DNA of 64,000 bases from NCBI GenBank assembly GCA_002049455.2, contig KV919018.1:51321-115320 (forward strand), given 5' to 3'. This DNA is from Porphyra umbilicalis (lineage: Eukaryota; Rhodophyta; Bangiophyceae; Bangiales; Bangiaceae). The notes under the pieces were generated by a model. That model did not search any database. It saw only the letters and a list, made by a program, of their open reading frames with translations, and was not told the origin of the DNA. Made by a program: the position numbers and the translations under genes. Shown here one piece after another: positions 52,081 through 64,000 of the stretch; the stretch's first letter is position 1; every line of letters begins with the position of its first letter.

Positions 52081-52947
52081 TCAGCGCGTCTTGCCAATGA
52101 GGTCCTCGATGATGACCTTCAGCTCCTCGCGCGTCTCCTCTTGCAACAGGTAGCGGTAAGTGAACCAGCCCGTGTAGGTGAGGCCAATCTGTTGTCGTGC
52201 ACGCAAGCAAGCCAGTTAATACATTGCAGGGAGAGGAGGGGCCGAGAACCATTTAGCAGCGTGGACCAGAGCCCGAACCAAACAGCAAAACAAGCACAAA
52301 GAAGCCGCAAGATGACAAGGCGTCAGTGAGCCACCCCTAGTACAATCAAATGGCTTCGATACTGCTGCTGCACAACACGACGCCAGCAAGCTGGAACAGC
52401 CGCTCATCACCAGGTCCATCCGGTAGTGCTCAAGCGACCCATCTGTCCGCTGCAAAGCAACGTCACCCCCGCGACAAGAAATAAAAGAACACGGCGCCCA
52501 ACGTACCAGCTGCAACATGCTCGGGATGACCGGCAGACGATCCAGCGCACCGACGACGGCACTCAACACCACAAACAGCACAAAGCCGCCGGTGGCGTAG
52601 CCCGCCACAGACGCATAGTAGCCCGGCCGGTCCTGCACGTCGGCGGCGAGCTTGCGCGCGCGCGCCGCCACCGCGTCGGGGTCAAACTCCGGCACCTCTG
52701 CGAGCGCGCCCGCCTGGTTGTCGACGCCCACCTCGCCCTTCACCGGCGCGCTAGCCACGGGGGTAACGACGGCTGGCCTCGCGGGCGGCGCCGTCACCTT
52801 GGGCGGCATATCCTCCGTCGCCGCCGCACGCACCGTCGACCGCCGCGGGCGGCACACGGTCGTCGTCGGGCGGGCGCCAATGGCCGCACCGCGGGCGGTT
52901 GCCCTCAGGCCGCCCACCGACGCGGGCGCGACAAACAGAAGGGCCAT
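52081..52947 (-). CDS. CURT1/CAAD-domain thylakoid protein
   Basis: A plastid membrane protein of the CURVATURE THYLAKOID 1 family, which shapes thylakoid membranes. Two exons, 52507-52947 and 52081-52188, separated by a 318-bp GT-AG intron (GTACGT donor; AACAG acceptor); the spliced protein is 182 aa. Residues 1-45 form an Arg/Ala/Thr-rich chloroplast transit peptide. An amphipathic N-terminal helix lies at about 88-108. Two membrane segments follow: GYATGGFVLFVVLSAVVGAL (about 116-135) and IGLTYTGWFTYRYLL after the splice, joined by LPVIPSMLQL. The order TM, LP-x-P-x-LLxLxG, YxxWFxYRYLL, then a C-terminal amphipathic helix (REELKVIIEDLIGKTR) is the CAAD signature. The splice junction is supported because it restores exactly this motif. 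A C18 tract on the coding strand lies about 43 bases 5' of the ATG. Confidence 0.9.
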
Positions 52948-52989
52948 GGCGGGGGGGTGGCGTGGCAAACGCGGATGGTGTCGGTCAAA

Positions 52990-53007
52990 GGGGGGGGGGG
53001 GGGGGGG
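52990..53007 (-). promoter_or_regulatory. C18 tract (coding strand) upstream of the CAAD gene
   Basis: Eighteen G on the plus strand, so C on the CAAD coding strand, about 43 bases upstream of the start at 52947. Consistent in strand and position with the C tracts of the dehydrogenase and catalase B genes. Confidence 0.35.
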
Positions 53008-53867
53008 ATGGGTGTTTGGTCGGTGCGCAGGCGGCCGGGCACGCGTCGGGCCGACGCGGAGACAACGCTGGCGGCAATCGGGGGCGGGGATGCGGACAAC
53101 GTTGGGGCGTGGGAGGGTGGGCAGAGGGGCGCTCGGCGTGCCGCCCGTAGCGCGCACACTGCGTGGAGATTCGGGCTACGAACGCGCGGCGACGGCGGGG
53201 GCTTGTGCGCACGACGCGCAGGCGGTCAGCGGCGCGGCGGCTGCGTACGGCCCGGGCCGACGGACCGCCACCAGCGCATCCACGCGCGGGTGCGCAGCAG
53301 AGATCACCCGCCCTCGCGGCCGGGTCGCCTGAACGGCCCCCTCGCCCCGCTTCACAAGCGGGCACTGCCCGTGGGCGGCCCCGTGCGGCACTCCCACTGG
53401 CGGCCAATCAATTTAGGCGGGCAGTCATCGCTGGAGGCCGTGCCGGCGGGGGGGTCAACCGACCGAGCTGCAAACGCGCGTCAGGGCAGATCAAGCAGCT
53501 CGGGCGCTCCTCCGTGCCGGCTCCGCTTGTCCCCGATTGCGCGGCGCCCAGAGCCATTGGTGGGTGGGGCCCGTGGGGCCCGCCAGTGTCAGAGGGCCCG
53601 CCCCGCCTCTGCGGCGCTGCTGACGGGGGTGCACACCGATACGGAGCTGCAAAGCCGAGATCTGCACAGCGCCCCCAGTAGCCCCCATCAAGAGATTGGG
53701 GTCCTGCAACGCCAAAAATATCTGCGTGGCGGGTTTGATCCGCGCTGACTGGCAGGCGGACACGTCAAGACCCTAACGTGTTCCTCGAAACGTGGGAGAG
53801 CGCAGGCAAGAGCAGCACAAGACGACAGGAAAAGAAACGACGGAAACAGGAAGAACCAAGCAGGGAA
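53008..53867. other. Intergenic, nothing recognised
   Basis: Upstream region of the CAAD gene and 3' region of the BIG/UBR4 gene. No repeat, RNA gene or ORF with support. Confidence 0.45.
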
Positions 53868-53943
53868 AAAAACAAACAAAACAGAAACAGAAAAAAAAAA
53901 AAAAAGAAGAAAGGACGATAGAAAAGAAAGAAAACCAACTCGC
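53868..53943 (-). terminator. T-rich 3' tract of the BIG/UBR4 gene
   Basis: Directly after the TAG stop (minus strand), about 75 bases are almost pure T and C on the coding strand, including a run of fifteen T. It is a candidate 3'-UTR/polyadenylation-efficiency element, comparable to the T tracts after both SANT genes. Confidence 0.35.
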
Positions 53944-56900
53944 CTACGCATCCAGTACGCGGCACACCTCGGCACGCCACGCGGCCTCCACCTCCGCGTC
54001 CTGCGCGTAGCCGACGCGCCCATTGCCCGCCAGCGCGTCTGCGAGCGCCAGGCCGCCCGGCACCGCGACGGTGGCTTCCCACCACGACGCAAGGTCGTCG
54101 GCGAGCGCGCCCGGCGTCGCCTCGTCGGCGCCGACGGCGGCCATCCACGCGCGGCGCCACGCCTCAGCACCCGCCTCCCCGCCCGCATCGTCCGCGGCGG
54201 CGACGGCGGGCGGCGGCGGCGCGTACGCCGGCGCCTTGAGCCACCGCTGCAGGCGGTCGGTCACGGCCAGCAGCGCGCGCGCGCGGGGGCGGTCCAGGCG
54301 CTCCCCGCCACCCCCGTCGGCGGGCGCCGCACCGCCGGCAGCGGCGGACGCGGCGGCGGCGGCGGCGGCGGCGGCGGTGACCTCCCGAGCGGCCGCCGCA
54401 GCAAACACCGGGGCGGCGGCCGCCCACGCGGCGGGCGGGTGGAGGAGCAGGGACAGCGCCAGGTGGAAGGCGACGCCCTCCCCCGCCGCCGCCGCCGCCG
54501 CCGCGCTGCCGCCGCCGACGGCCGCTGACGCTGCCGCCGCCGCCGACGGCTGTGGCGGCGGCGGCGGCGGCGGCGGCGGCGCGAGGTAGGCGGCCAAGCC
54601 GCGCGCGTGCGGGCGACCCCCCCCACCCCGCTCCATCGCCGCCGCCGCCAGCTGCACGAGCGGCAGCAGCAGGGCAGCGTTCGAGTGGGGCCCCCCGCCC
54701 CGCGCGTCGGCCGACCACACGGCCGCCTCTGAGCCCGCAAAGCGTGTCAGAGCCGCCGACAGCTCGTGGAGGGCGAGCTTGGCGGCCGGCAACCCCGACC
54801 GCGCGAGCGACGGCAGACGCCCAAAATAAAAGTCGACGCCGGCGTTGTAACTGGCCGTTGCCGCCGACCGCACAGAGGCGGGAAAGGGCGGCGACGACGC
54901 GTCCGCCGCGCCGTCCTCGTCGGCGGCGGCCGCGGCGGCGGCGGCCGCGGGCGGCCGCAGTGGAATGAGGTTGTTGCACCGCGTCTGCGAGTTGCGCAGC
55001 GCCGCGTCTTCCCACTCGTCGCGGGACGCGCGGTTGCTCCGCGCCGCGCGCGCCGCCTCCCGGTGGCACCCCGGATGCACCGCATTCCAGTGCGTCACGC
55101 TCGTAAACGCATAGACGGCCGGCGCGGCCGCCGCGGGCGCCGCCGACGCCGTTGCGCACGCCACCGACGAGGCGGTCGACGGGGGGGCCGACGGCGGCGC
55201 GTCGGCGGGCGTCGCCGCCGCCGCCGCCGCAGCCGCCGACGCGGCGGCGGCGGCGGCACCGCCGCGGCTGACCAGCCCGCCCGCCAGCGGGTGCAGCGGG
55301 GGGGACGTGGCCACCGAGGAGGAGCGCAGGGAGGAGGACGCGACCGACTCGCTCGCCGTGTCGGCCGTCGACTCGGAGCCATCGTCGCTCGCAACCGTCG
55401 CGACGCTCGTCGAGTCGGCGGCGGGCGCACGGCCAGACGCTTGCGACGCGGGCGGGGACGGGACGGAGCCGGCGGCGCCGCCGGCGCCGCCACCGGCGCT
55501 ACCGGCGCCCGCGCCGGCGCCGGCGCCGCCACCACCACCGCCCCCACCAGCCGGCGGCGCCGGCGGTGCCACTTCAGCCGGCGGCGGCGGCGGCGTCGCG
55601 AGCGCGACGCGCTTGGTAAACGCATACACGGCCAGCGCCTCCTCTGGCCGCGACCGAAAGCCGTCGCCACACACCACGCACGCGGGCCCGACTTCGTCTT
55701 CCACCGCCCCCGCGAGGGCGTCCATGGACAAGCTGGCGGCGGCGGCGGCGGCCGACCCCGCCGGCGACGGCGGGGGCAAAAACGACGCGGCCGGCGGCGA
55801 CGACGACGGCGACGCCCAGCCGACGCTCCCGCCCGGCGACGACGGGGCCCCCCCCCCCGCGTCGAGCAGCGCCGCCGACAGCCGGCAGCTGTCGGGCCCA
55901 CTCGCGCGGATGCCCGCGTCGCGGAGCACGGCGGCGCGGGCGGCCATGGCCGCCGCCCGCCGCGCCGAGCGCGCCGCGTCGCGCACCGCCGCAACGGCGG
56001 CTGCCATGGGCGGCGACGCGCCGAGCGCCTCGAGCACGTCTTCCGCGCGGGAGCCAATCGCCGACGCCGAGGCGGTGCGCTCGAGGGCGACGAGCGTGGG
56101 GAGAAGGGGCGTCAGCGCGTCGCCGCCCGCGTCGCCGGCGCCGGCGAGGAGGGCGAGCGCCAGGGGCGGGCCGGGGAGGCACAGCGACGCCTCCCACACC
56201 GCCTCGTGGTCGGCCTTGGGGTAGGGGAAGTGGGCCGAGAGGAGCGCGACGCCGCGCGCGGCCACGCCGTCGGGGCCTTCGGCGACGGCCAGCCGCAGCG
56301 CGCGGCCGCGGCTGTCGGGGGGGGCCGAGCGGAGGAGCGCCGCCAGCTGCGACGCGGCTGCCGCCGAGGGGGCGCTCGTGTTGAGGGCGCCCCACTCGAG
56401 GTGCGCCCGAAAGTGGCCGACGACCGCCACGACCGCCGACGGGAGGCCCCGCATCAGGTGCGGGAGCACGTGCAGGAGCGTGCCGCTCGCGCGCTCCGAC
56501 GAGACGGGGAGCCATGCGAGGAAGCGCTCGAGGCGTGCCACCACTTCGGCCTCGTCGAGGACGGAGCTCGACTCGAGCTGCCGCCGCCGCCGCCTGCCGA
56601 GGTCCGCCGCCGACCCTGCCGGTAGAGCCGACCCGCCCGCGTCGGCGGCGTCGTCGGCGGCGGCGGCCGCGGCGGCGGCGGCGCCACCGCTGATCGCGGC
56701 GGCGGCGGCGCCACCCAGACGCCCGTCGGGCGACGCGCCGCCCTCCTCCTCGTCGGGGTCCTTGGCCAGAATCTTTTCCGCCGCGAGCAGCAGCGCCTCG
56801 GCGGCAGCCTCGCCCGGCTCTGACGCAAGCGCCGCCGCCGCGCAGTCGAGGAGCGTCCCGACCGCCCCGGCCGTGGCCGCCAGCGCCGCGCACGCCGTGT

Positions 56901-59900
56901 CCACCTCACAGCACGCGCGCAAGAGGCGGAGCGCCGGCTCCCGCACCGCCCGCTCCGCATCGTCCTGCCAGCTGGTCACGCCGCGGAGGACGTGGAGGAG
57001 GGTGGCAATCCCGCCAGCCGCCGCAAACGACTCGACGGCATCGACAACGACGCCGCCACCAGCGTCCTCGTCGGCGGTCAGCGACTCGATGATTGGCTCG
57101 GTGGCCTCCCCGTCGAGGCCCGTCAGGCGGAAGACGACCATCATGGGGTGTTGCTCCACGTCGGGCGCGGGGGGAGCGCCACCGCCAGCGACGCGGCGGG
57201 CGCGGCGCGCCGCCGGCGACGCGCCGGGGGGCACCGACGCGCCGCCGGCGGGGGAGTGCCGCAGGCGGCCGCCGCCGCCGCCACCGGCGGCCGCGACGAG
57301 CGACGCGCCGGCGGCGGCGGCGCCGTCACGCCCACCACGGCCCCCCCCGCGGCCGCGCACAAAGGCGGGTGGGAGCGCCGCGTGGCGGCCGCGCCCGCCG
57401 GCGCCCGCCCCCGCGGCCGCCGCCGCCGGCGCCATGACCGCCGGCAACCACACGTGGTGGTACACGCTCGCAATCGGCAGGTCGAGTTTGATGAGCTTGC
57501 CCGCGACGAGGAGCTCAAGCCCAAAGTCGTCGTCGAGGAGCCCCGCCAAGTCGAGGTCCCGACAAATCTTGTTCTTCACGTCCCGCATCAGCTCCCCAAT
57601 GTCCGACGAGTCGTACGGGCTCCGCGACATGCTGCCGCGAATAAACTCCTCCTGTGACGGCGCCTTGGTCAGCAGCAGCGGCACGGAGGTCGGGACTTCC
57701 TCGGGCCACAGCATGCCGCACAGCTGCTCGACGAGGATGGCCACGCTGCCACCCGTGGCCGCGCCGAGCTCCACCACGCACGCGGCGAGGACCGGCTCGC
57801 CATCGCGGCGGAAGAGCAGGGAGCGGGAGGAGAGGAGCTCGGACAGCACCGCCGCGCACTCGTCCGTCAGCCGCGTGCGGCGCGCAACGAGGCAGCGGAC
57901 GGCGAGGTAGGCGCGGAGGGTGGCGCCAACGAGGACCCCGTCGAGGAGGCTCGACGCCACGCTACCCCCGTCGGCATCGTCCAAGGAGTCGGCCCCGTCG
58001 ACGTCGCCCCCATCCAGCGCGTCTTCGTGCACGTCCTCGTCCCCACCATCGTCGTCGGCATCCTCCCCCTCGTCCGCCGGCGACAGCACCTGCCGCAGCA
58101 GCAGCACCAGGCGGTGCAGCACAAACCCGTGGGAGAGCTCAAAGCGCCGCACGTCCGTGCGCGCCAGCTCCCCATTGCGCAGCGCCACTGCCTCCTCCTC
58201 AATCAACGACGCGAGGCGCGACAGAAAGTCGGGGGTAGCCAAGCCCCGCCGCCGATGCGTCGGGGCCAGCAGGCGGGTGACCAGCTCAAAGAGCTCGAGG
58301 GAGCGCTCCCCCACGTCCGCCACCTCCCGCAGCGTCGCGGGCGCGGTGAGGGTGGCGAGCAGCCGCACCGCCAGCGGCTCATTGTCGCCAATGAGCGCCT
58401 CGACGAGGGCCGCCGTCTCGAGCCGCACCGCCGCCGACGGCGTTTCGAGGAGGAGGCGGAGCACCCACGACTTTTTGCCAGTGAGCGCGAGCATGTCGTC
58501 GCCCAAGCCGCCGCCAATCGTGCTTTGCGACGACAAGGCGGCTGCCGACGGCATGGACGCGAGGGAGCCATCGTCGCCATCGGGTACGCCGCCGTGGAGG
58601 GGGGGCACCATCGGCGACGCGGCGGTGGCAGTCGCACCCTGCCCGGCCGCCGCGGCCGTTTCGCCGCTCCGCGCCAGCCAATCTGCGTACGACTGCCGCC
58701 CCGACGCCCACGCGTGGTAGTCAATCCCGTCCTTGAGCGGCAGCCCCTCTGTCGCCGACGCCGTCGGGCTGCCACCCGCAAGCGCCGCGTCGACCCCGTT
58801 GGCATCGACGGCGCCGCCAGCTTGGCCCGCGACCGGCACCTCGTCCTCCTCTTCCTCTTCCTCCGCCCCCTCCTCCCCATCTACTGCAACGGTACACACG
58901 AGGTGCGCCGCCGCGCGCACACACGGCAGGATGATGTGTTCGGCAACGGCACACGAGGAGGCGGCCTTGTCGGCGGCACGGAAGAGCAGGCGCAGGACCA
59001 AGCGCAGCCGCATCTCCCACAACGCGTGGTCGCGCCCGTCCACAGCCGTCGCATCAATGTCCGCCGTCTCCTCCACCGCGTCATCCCCGTCGCGCCCGTC
59101 CGTCGACCCGTCCCCGTCGGCGCCGTCGACATCGGCGCCGTTGCCACCGTCGGCGCCGTCGTCGTCACCGCCATCGGCGGCAGCCCCATCCCCACCCACG
59201 CCAACCGCCACGGCGAGTGCTTCGAGGGCGGCGAGTTCCCCCCGCGCCGCCACCGCAATATCCAACGACGCGTGCGACTCGATGCAAAAGTCCAACTTGC
59301 GGCTAATCAACCGCCCGACAGCCCGCGTCGTCTCCACGTCGTGGTCGCACAGCGCCGCCACCAGCTGCCGCGCCGCATCTTGGGCGACCGCCGAGTCGAG
59401 CACCGCACTCGAGGAGAGGAGGTGCGCCGCGAGGCGGCGCGCCAAAAATACGCCCCGCGCGGGCGCCGACGCCTGGCACAAGCCGAGCGCGAGGGGCAGG
59501 CACCGCGCCATAAACGCTTGCGCACACCCGTAGCAGCGGAGGAGGTTGGCGGCGACGGGGCGGCGGCAGGGCGCTTCGCCATCGGAGGAGGGGGGGGGGG
59601 GGTCGGCGTGCGCCCCGGCGGCCGTGCCGCCGCTGCTGCCGCTGGACGGCGGCGAGCCGGGTGGCGGCGGCGACAGCGCCGCCGGCCCCACCGTCACCCG
59701 CGGCGGCGCCGCCTGCTGTAACGAGGCGGCGTAGCGGACGAGCTCCTCGCGCGTCGCCATGAGCGTCCGCACCCCGCGGCTGAGCGTGATAAACGCGTCC
59801 TTGCACGTGCCGCCATACATGCTCGCAAGCAGCGCCACGTGCTTGCTGACGGGCGACGGGCCGGGCGCGCCGTCGGCAGACGCAGCGGCGGCGGCGGCGG

Positions 59901-62900
59901 CGCCACGGCCGGCCGACGCTGCCGCCGTCGCCGACGACGCGGCGGCGGCCGGGGGCGGCGGCTCGCGGCCTGCCGCGGGCGGCTCGCGGCCGGCCGCCCG
60001 CTCGACGCGCCGCGCCGCCCGCTGCTGCGCGCGCGACGCGGGCGGGGTGGCGGGGTCCCCCCCCCCCCTCCCCCCCCCCCCGCCGCCCGCAATCGACGCG
60101 AGCAACGCCGCCGTCGACGACAGCGAGTCGAGGCGCCCGCCGAGGAGCGCCTCGAGGGCGGCCGGGCTGAGGGTGGCGCCGCCCCCCCCCCCGCCCCCCG
60201 CCGCCGACAAGAGGCTCGACGCGAGCCCCGCGTCGAGAGCGGGCGGCAGCGCGGTGGCGCGGGCGCCCCCCCCGCCGCCACCGCCCCCCCCGCCGCCGTC
60301 GAGGGACTCGCGGAGGAGGGGGGAGCGGAGGAAAATTTCGAGGCCCCCGGCCTCCCCAACCCGCGCGCCGCCCGGGCCGCCCAGGTGCAGCGGCGGCCAC
60401 GGGGCGGGCGCCGCGCCGGGCGGCGGCGGCGGCGCGGCGGCGGCGGAGCCACGCGTCGGCGCCACCGCCACCGCCGCGCCCGCTGCCGGAACGGAGGAGC
60501 GGGCGCGCGGCGCGTCGGCGGCAGCGGCGGCGGCGGCGGCGGCGGCACCGGCGGCCGCCGCCGCCGACGACGGATGCCGCCGCCCCGCGGCCGCGCCCGC
60601 CCCGGCGTCATCGGCGGGCTCGGCGGTCAACAGCTCGGGCGACGCGAGTACCCGCACGAGCGCCCCCCGGAGGGCGGTCAGCGACTCGTACCGCCGGTAC
60701 ACCGACGCCGTCTCCTCCTCAATGACCGCCGACGCGCGGAGGCGGTCAGCCTCTGTTTCCACGCGCTCCGCCGCAAACGATGGGGCGGCGACGAGCGTCA
60801 CGTCAAAGCGGCCGTGTTTGGAAAAGCCACACTCGTTGCACAGGAAGGCGTCGAGGTGCTCATAGTTGATGTTGCGGCACTGCCGACACTGGTACGCATT
60901 CTCGTGGCAGTTGCGGCAAATGCCGTGACGGTCATTGACTGGCCGCGAGCAGCGGGGGCACTGCAGCCGCTCGCCGCCAACGTCGCTGCCGCGGCCGGCG
61001 CCGGCGCCGGCGCCGCTGCCACCGCCGGCGCCGCCGGCTCCGCCGGCACCGCCGCCCCCGTCGGCCGACGGGTGAAAGTCGGTAAACGCCACCTTGACGT
61101 TGGCGGCCACAACCGCGGCCGGCAACTCCACCGACGCCTCGGTCTGCGTCGGCGACAGCGCCAGCACCGCCACGAGCCGCCACGGGTGGTCGGGGCGCTT
61201 GAGCTCCGCCCCGTCCGCAACGCCCCGCGGGGACGTGTAGACGGCGACGCGGCGCACGCGGCGGCCGCGCGGGTCGACAATCCCAAGCGACACCCCCGCC
61301 ACGCGCTGTGGCGCCAACAGCCGGTACAGAAAGGCGGATTCGGTAAACTTGGACTCGAGGCGCAACACGTCGACGCGCGTCGGCCGCGGCGGCGCGTCGC
61401 CACACGCGCTCGCCGAGCAGGTGAGGCACGGCTCCGACTCGAGGAAGTACCCGTCGAGGGTGATGGCCGCCGCCAGCGCCTTGTACACGTGCGCGTTGGG
61501 GTGGGCGGTGAGGAAGCGGCCACACGACTCGGTCAAGGAGACGAGCAGCTCGGCAGCGTCGACCTCAAACGCCGCCGCCGCCGCATCGACGGGCAGACGA
61601 CGCGCGGCCGCCGTCTGCGGCCGCCCTGACGACCGGCCACGTCGGCCGAGCGCGAGGGCGCGCTCAAAGACGCCGAGCAGCTCGTAGCCGAGCTTGCCGA
61701 CCGCCGCCGCCGACGGGAGGTAGACGAGGAGCTTGCGGCGGAGGAGCGCCAGCAGCGCCGTCCGCCGACCGTCAGCGCCAGCGCCATCCGCGGCGTCGGC
61801 GGCAAACAGCGGGCCGTCGCCCGCCTCGGCCGCGCGCGTGAGCAGCGCCATCAACACGGCCGCGGCAGCCGCACGGGCGGGCGCCTCCTGCTTCCCGAGC
61901 GCGTAATCGCCAAAGAGCGCGTCGAGGTGCGCCACCGCCGCGTCGACCGTCGCCACGGGCGCCGCCGCCCCCGCGTCCGTGGCCGGCGGCGCCGCCTCGG
62001 CCGACGCCAACGACCGCCGCGCGGGCGCCGCATCCGCCGCCGCCGCCGCCGTCGCCGCCGCCGCCGCCGCGGCTTCCGCCGGCGGCACCGCCGCCGCCGC
62101 CACCTCGACGGCCGCCTCCCCCCCGAGGGCGACCGCCACCAGCCGCAGGGCGTCGACTTGGACGGCGCCCGCGGTGCCGCGCGCGACGGCCAGCAAGTCG
62201 CCCACGAGCGCCGGCGCGTCGGCGCACGCGCGGCGCCACGACGCCGGCCGCCGCGTCGCCGCCGCGAGCGTGCGGCCGAGCGGCGCTCCGAGCGCGGCGG
62301 CGGCCGCCGCCGCCGGGTCGGTCGCCGCCGCCGCCGACGCTGGCGTCGCCGCCGCGGGGGAGCGGCCACCCGCCGCCCACGACGCCAAGCGGGACGCGAG
62401 GCGGTCGTGCGCCGCCGCGTCGCGGCGGCGGTGGTAGGCGCCCGCGTCGCCGTGGCACGACGTGAGCAGCAGCCGCTGCGCGGCCGCCGCGACGGTCGCC
62501 ATGCCCGCCGGGATGGCGGGGGCGGCCGCGTCGGCGGGCGCGCCCACCGCCCGCAACGCCGTCGCGCCGGGCGCGGGTGCTTGGTCAGCACCGCCGGCGC
62601 CTGCGGCGGCCGCCGCCGCGGACCCGCCCGCGGCGGCGGCACCGCCCTCCCCCTCCCCCATGGACGCGAGCATGCACAGCGCCGGCGCGACGGCGGCGTG
62701 CAAGTCCGTGTCCCCGACGCCGCCCACATAGTTTGGCAGCACCCACTCGAGGGTGCGCAACAGCGTCGCGCACACGGCCGTCAGCGCGGCCGTGGGCGCC
62801 GGCTCCCCGCCCGCCGCGTCGGCGCCAAACACGGAATCCCACCCCGCGTCCGCGTCGGCGGCGGCAGCGGTCGCCGCCGACGCGGACGCGCCCCCCGCTC

Positions 62901-64000
62901 CCGCCACAGGGGGCCCACCGACGAGCGGCGCGAGGCACACCCCCGGACACGACGAGGCGGACGGCAACACCATCAGCACCGCCGGCGGGGCGGGCGTGGC
63001 GCCCCCCCCCCCCCGCCCGCCGTCGCCAGCCTCGGGCGCCCCCGTCGACACGACCGCGTCGGCAAACGCCGCGCCGCCGCCACCGCCGCCGCCGCCGCTG
63101 CCGCCGCCACCCGCGCCACAACCGCCCGCGCCCGCCGCGGCGGCGGCCGCCACCAGCTCCGCCGCCACCCCCCCCAGCGCCGCAACGAGCGGCGGCAGCA
63201 CCCCCGCCCGGTGGAGTAACTCCACCGTGTGGCACGCGCCCGCCGACACGTCGGCGGCGACGAGGCCGAGGAGCACGCGGAGGCACACAAAGGCGGCCGC
63301 CGTGCGCGGGCGGCGGGGGTGCGCCCACGTACCGGGGGACACGTCCGCGGCGGCGCGGAGGAGCGGGCGCAACGCCCCGACTGTGACTTGGAGGCGCGAC
63401 CGCACGGCCGTCGGGACGCGGCGCGTCGCAGGGGGGGGGGGGGGGGGTGCCGGGGGTGCCGGCCGCCCCCGCGGCCGCCGCTGTCGCGCCGGCGGGGGGC
63501 GGCGACGGCGACGGCGGCGTGCTGCCGCCGCTCCCGACGGCGTCACCCCCCGCCGGCGCGGCGCGCGGCTTGGCGGGCGCCTCGGCGCACGAAAAGAGGC
63601 TCAGCGCGAGCACCAGCTGCGCGCCGTCGAGCAGCCGCACGCCCGCCACTTGCGCGAGGACGGCCGGCACGAGCGCCGCGAGCAGCGCGTGCACAAAGCC
63701 CATGGCCGTTGACGCGTTGTCGGGGCCCGCGTCCCCGCCCCCCCCGCCATCGTCCTCGTCGGCCACCTCGGACGCGGCGGTGCGGCGGAGGAGCACGTGG
63801 TCCCCCCGGTGGGGCGCCTGCAGCCCGTCCGACCGCCGCACGCAGCTCGTGCACAGGTCAAAGTCGGCGCAGTCGGCGCAGTGCCACCACTCAGTGTGCT
63901 GCAACTCCTTGCACCGGTCGCACCGGTAGGCCCAGGAGGAGGCGCTGGGGGGGCCGACGTCGCCCGCCGCCCGCGCCGTTGCCGTTGCCGCCGCCGCCGC
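53944..64000 (-). CDS. BIG/UBR4-type giant E3 ubiquitin ligase, 5' partial
   Basis: A very large N-recognin-type protein (plant BIG, animal UBR4/calossin); in those relatives it works in ubiquitin ligation, trafficking and auxin or calcium signalling. The window holds about 3,340 C-terminal residues; the gene runs off the right end. In order: a ZZ zinc finger at about 63790-63930 (CDRCKEL, WWHCADC, LCTSC, APHRGDH); the family-specific Cys cluster at about 60790-60962 (CPRCSRP, CRNCHENAYQCRQC, FLCNECGFSKHGRFDVTL); acidic Asp/Gly-rich linkers; and near the C terminus the hemi-RING (CVVCGDGFRSRPEEALAVYAF, about 55600-55680) with its partner HWNAVHPGCHREAARAAR and SQTRCNNLIPL. The stop is the TAG at 53944-53946. 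One frame covers 53944-63546. The ZZ part is in another frame, and the two join within the 17-base G run at about 63430-63446. No UBR box is visible; in the family it lies further N-terminal, so outside the window. Confidence 0.93.

Noticed and set aside
54766-56625. A 619-codon plus-strand frame inside the BIG/UBR4 gene
   Set aside because: Arg/Gly-rich antisense shadow of a strongly supported minus-strand gene.

Overview
This is nuclear DNA of a eukaryotic alga with a very GC-rich genome. The gene content points to a phototroph: a geranylgeranyl-diphosphate synthase, a CURT1/CAAD thylakoid protein, and a small protein with a twin-arginine lumen-type signal. Genes have few, short GT-AG introns (233, 284 and 318 bp where I could place them). 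C/G homopolymers and GGC/CCG triplet runs are everywhere. A red alga of the Bangiales (Porphyra/Pyropia type) is my best guess. That is an inference from style and gene content, not a database match.

Layout. 1-5.3 kb (+): a SANT/Myb-like protein with long Pro/Ala/Gly tracts. 5.3-8.1 kb: intergenic, with a 222-bp MITE. 8.1-9.5 kb (+): a DHRS12-like short-chain dehydrogenase. 9.5-16.3 kb: no supportable gene. 16.3-22.2 kb (+): a second SANT protein, clearly paralogous to the first. 22.2-24.0 kb: intergenic, with a long imperfect hairpin. 24.0-28.2 kb: a drop in GC and an end-to-end chain of DNA-transposon units with related GTCTATTC termini and TA-type junctions; the largest unit carries a zinc-knuckle ORF. 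28.7-31.4 kb: a degenerate transposase-like gene. 33.7-35.5 kb (-): a full-length pogo/CENP-B-like transposase ORF that has lost its first catalytic Asp. 36.4 kb (+): the small lumen protein. 37.6-38.9 kb (-): GGPP synthase. 40.1-42.0 kb (-) and 48.9-50.9 kb (+): two head-to-head catalase paralogues with one intron at the same codon, separated by about 6.9 kb that includes a 1.3-kb terminal-inverted-repeat element. 52.1-52.9 kb (-): CAAD/CURT1 protein. 53.9 kb to the window end (-): the C-terminal two-thirds of a BIG/UBR4-type giant E3 ligase, with its 5' end outside the window.

The plastid-related genes (isoprenoid supply, thylakoid curvature, lumen protein) and the catalases are individually transcribed eukaryotic genes and not an operon. 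Several genes have a C-rich or C/T-rich tract just 5' of the start codon and a T-rich tract after the stop. In several genes the reading frame changes at long C or G runs. These may be assembly indels, real alleles or tiny G-rich introns; the sequence alone cannot decide.

The most unusual structure is the 24.0-28.2 kb chain. Its different units share the outer GTCTATTC terminus and, in at least three sequence types, the same TCAAATGA core inside palindromes with type-specific flanking bases.
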